A stretch of DNA of 6,900 nucleotides from an uncultured beta proteobacterium (GTDB taxonomy: Bacteria; Pseudomonadota; Gammaproteobacteria; Burkholderiales; Rhodocyclaceae). Every line of letters starts with the position of its first letter. Positions within the stretch are counted from its first letter, which is position 1. The stretch covers positions 1-6,900 of the forward strand of contig CAIXAY010000402.1 in the NCBI GenBank assembly GCA_903917505.1, read 5' to 3'. The notes under the pieces were generated by a model that made no database searches, was not told the DNA's origin, and saw only the letters and a program-made list of their open reading frames with translations. Positions 5,760 to 6,900 of the stretch are shown here, one piece after another. A program made the translations under genes and the position numbers.

Positions 5760-6900
5760 ATGATGCCCAATGACAGCTGGTGGTTGACGCCCCTTGCGGA
5801 ACCCGAGGCCAAGCTGGCGACCGATGCCGCCGGCTTGTCGAACGCCGAGGCCAAAATCAGGCTGGCGCGCTGCGGGCCGAACCAGTTCCGCGAGCGGCAG
5901 GAAAAATCCCTGCTCGTGCAGTTCCTGGCCCGCTTCAAGAATCCGCTGGTGATCATTCTCCTGGTGGCCAGCGCGCTTTCGGTTTTTTCCGGCGAAGCCG
6001 CCAACTTCGTCATCATCAGTTGCATCGTTCTCTTGAGCGTGACGCTCGATTTCGTCCAGGAGCATCGCGCCAACACCGCGGCCGAGAAATTGCGCCAGTC
6101 GGTCTCGGTGCGCGCCAGCGTGCTGCGTGACGGCAAGCCGATCGAAATTGCGGTGACCGAAGTCGTCCCCGGCGATCTCGTCGCGCTTTCGGCCGGCGAC
6201 ATGGTTCCCGCCGACGGGCTGCTGCTTGAAGCGCACGACTTTTTCGTCAAGCAGGCGCTGCTGACCGGCGAACCCTATCCGATCGAAAAGCATCCGGGTG
6301 CGCTTGCCGCCACGGCCACCGAATTGCAGGCGGCGACCAACGCCGTCTTCATGGGCACCTCGGTGATCAGCGGCAGCGCCCGCATGCGCGTGGTCAAGAC
6401 CGGCGCGGACACGGCGATAGGCGCCATCGCCGACAGCATTTCGCGGCCGACCGAGCCGACCTCGTTCGAGATCGGCACCCGCCACTTCGGCATGCTGATC
6501 ATGCGCTTGACCATCCTGATGGTGATGTTCGTGCTGCTGGTCAATGCCTATTTCCACAAGCCCTGGCTCGATTCCTTCCTGTTCGCCGTGGCGCTCGCCG
6601 TCGGGCTGACGCCGGAACTCCTGCCGATGGTCGTCTCGGTGACGCTGTCGCGTGGCGCCATGCGCATGGCCAAGAAGCAGATGATCGTCAAGCGGCTGTC
6701 GGCGATCCAGGACCTGGGCTCGATGGACGTGCTGTGCACCGACAAGACCGGCACCCTGACCGAGGCGTAGATCCGGCTGGAGAAACATGTCGACGCGCAG
6801 GGGCAGGCGAGCGACAAAGTGCTCGAGCTCGCCTATTTCAACAGCTTCTTCGAGACCGGCCTGAAAAGCCCGCTCGACGACGCGATCCTCGAGCACGGCC
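5760..6900 (+). pseudogene. Mg2+-type (MgtA-like, P-IIIB) P-type ATPase interrupted by an in-frame amber codon; runs off right edge
   Basis: Intact relatives import Mg2+ across the inner membrane using ATP. The ATG at 5760 (a second ATG follows at once) is preceded by AGG five bases away. The first 336 codons give: N-terminal region; TM1-TM2 (about 62-98); actuator loop with VVPGDLV (135-141) and TGEP (169-172, usually TGES); TM3-TM4 (about 244-292) with the MgtA-type VGLTPELLPM (281-290); and DKTGTLT with catalytic Asp328. TAG at 6768-6770 then stops the frame after TLTEA. Beyond it the same frame stays open for 43 codons to the window end and reads IRLEKHVDAQG, then LAYFNSFFETGLKSPLDDAIL, matching the start of the MgtA nucleotide-binding domain. 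A Lys AAG to TAG change fits, since relatives have Lys here. A 336-residue product would lack the nucleotide domain, most of the P domain and TM5-TM10, and could not pump. Sequence error is the main alternative. Confidence 0.85.
6768..6770 (+). other. Premature amber stop (TAG) in the Mg2+-type ATPase
   Basis: TAG lies in the reading frame used both upstream (DKTGTLTEA) and downstream (IRLEKHV) of it. It occupies the position where MgtA-type pumps carry Lys, one base from AAG. No frameshift is needed to continue the homology, which marks it as a single substitution rather than the true gene end. Confidence 0.85.

Noticed and set aside
6768..6770. Pyrrolysine recoding of the amber codon
   Set aside because: The position is an ordinary lysine in related pumps, and nothing in the window suggests pyrrolysine machinery; a point mutation or sequence error is far simpler.
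5556..6896. A 446-codon minus-strand frame opposite the Mg2+-type ATPase
   Set aside because: Its composition is His/Arg/Gly-rich with no domain, while the plus strand carries the full P-type ATPase motif set. It is a shadow.

Overview
The window looks like chromosomal DNA of a GC-rich proteobacterium, most likely a betaproteobacterium (Rhodocyclales or relatives). This placement is an inference from base composition, codon use and the mix of protein families; no rRNA or other marker gene is present. Almost every base is assigned to a gene, and the longest gene-free stretch is about 295 bases.

Layout: six genes lie on the minus strand and one on the plus strand. Reading the minus strand from right to left, a compact stress cluster comes first: a three-BON-domain protein (5464-4811), a YflT/DUF1269-like stress protein with a hydrophobic glycine-rich core (4801-4298), and a double CDGSH iron-sulfur protein (4271-4026). 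A strong hairpin follows at 3895-3922. Next is a translationally coupled pair: an apparently exported two-domain VOC protein (3780-2797) and a small Gly/Tyr-rich lipoprotein (2800-2471). After a 137-base gap with an inverted repeat comes a nearly complete plasma-membrane-type H+-efflux P-type ATPase (2333 to the left edge). That pump is easy to miss, because its frame is open through the left edge and long antisense frames lie opposite it.

On the plus strand, divergent from the BON gene, a Mg2+-type (MgtA-like, P-IIIB) P-type ATPase begins at 5760. Its frame is broken by an amber codon at 6768-6770, nine residues after the catalytic aspartate, and is then open in the same frame to the right edge with clear homology continuing. 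A single-base change from a lysine codon explains this best, so the gene is either a recently inactivated pseudogene or carries a sequence error.

Together the genes suggest an envelope and ion-homeostasis stress island: two cation pumps of different subfamilies flank small stress and redox proteins and exported envelope proteins. The co-function is inferred from gene order and strand only. I found no mobile element, CRISPR array, tRNA or rRNA. The most notable observations are the in-frame amber in the Mg2+ pump, the exported VOC protein coupled to a lipoprotein, and the tight BON / YflT-like / CDGSH cluster.
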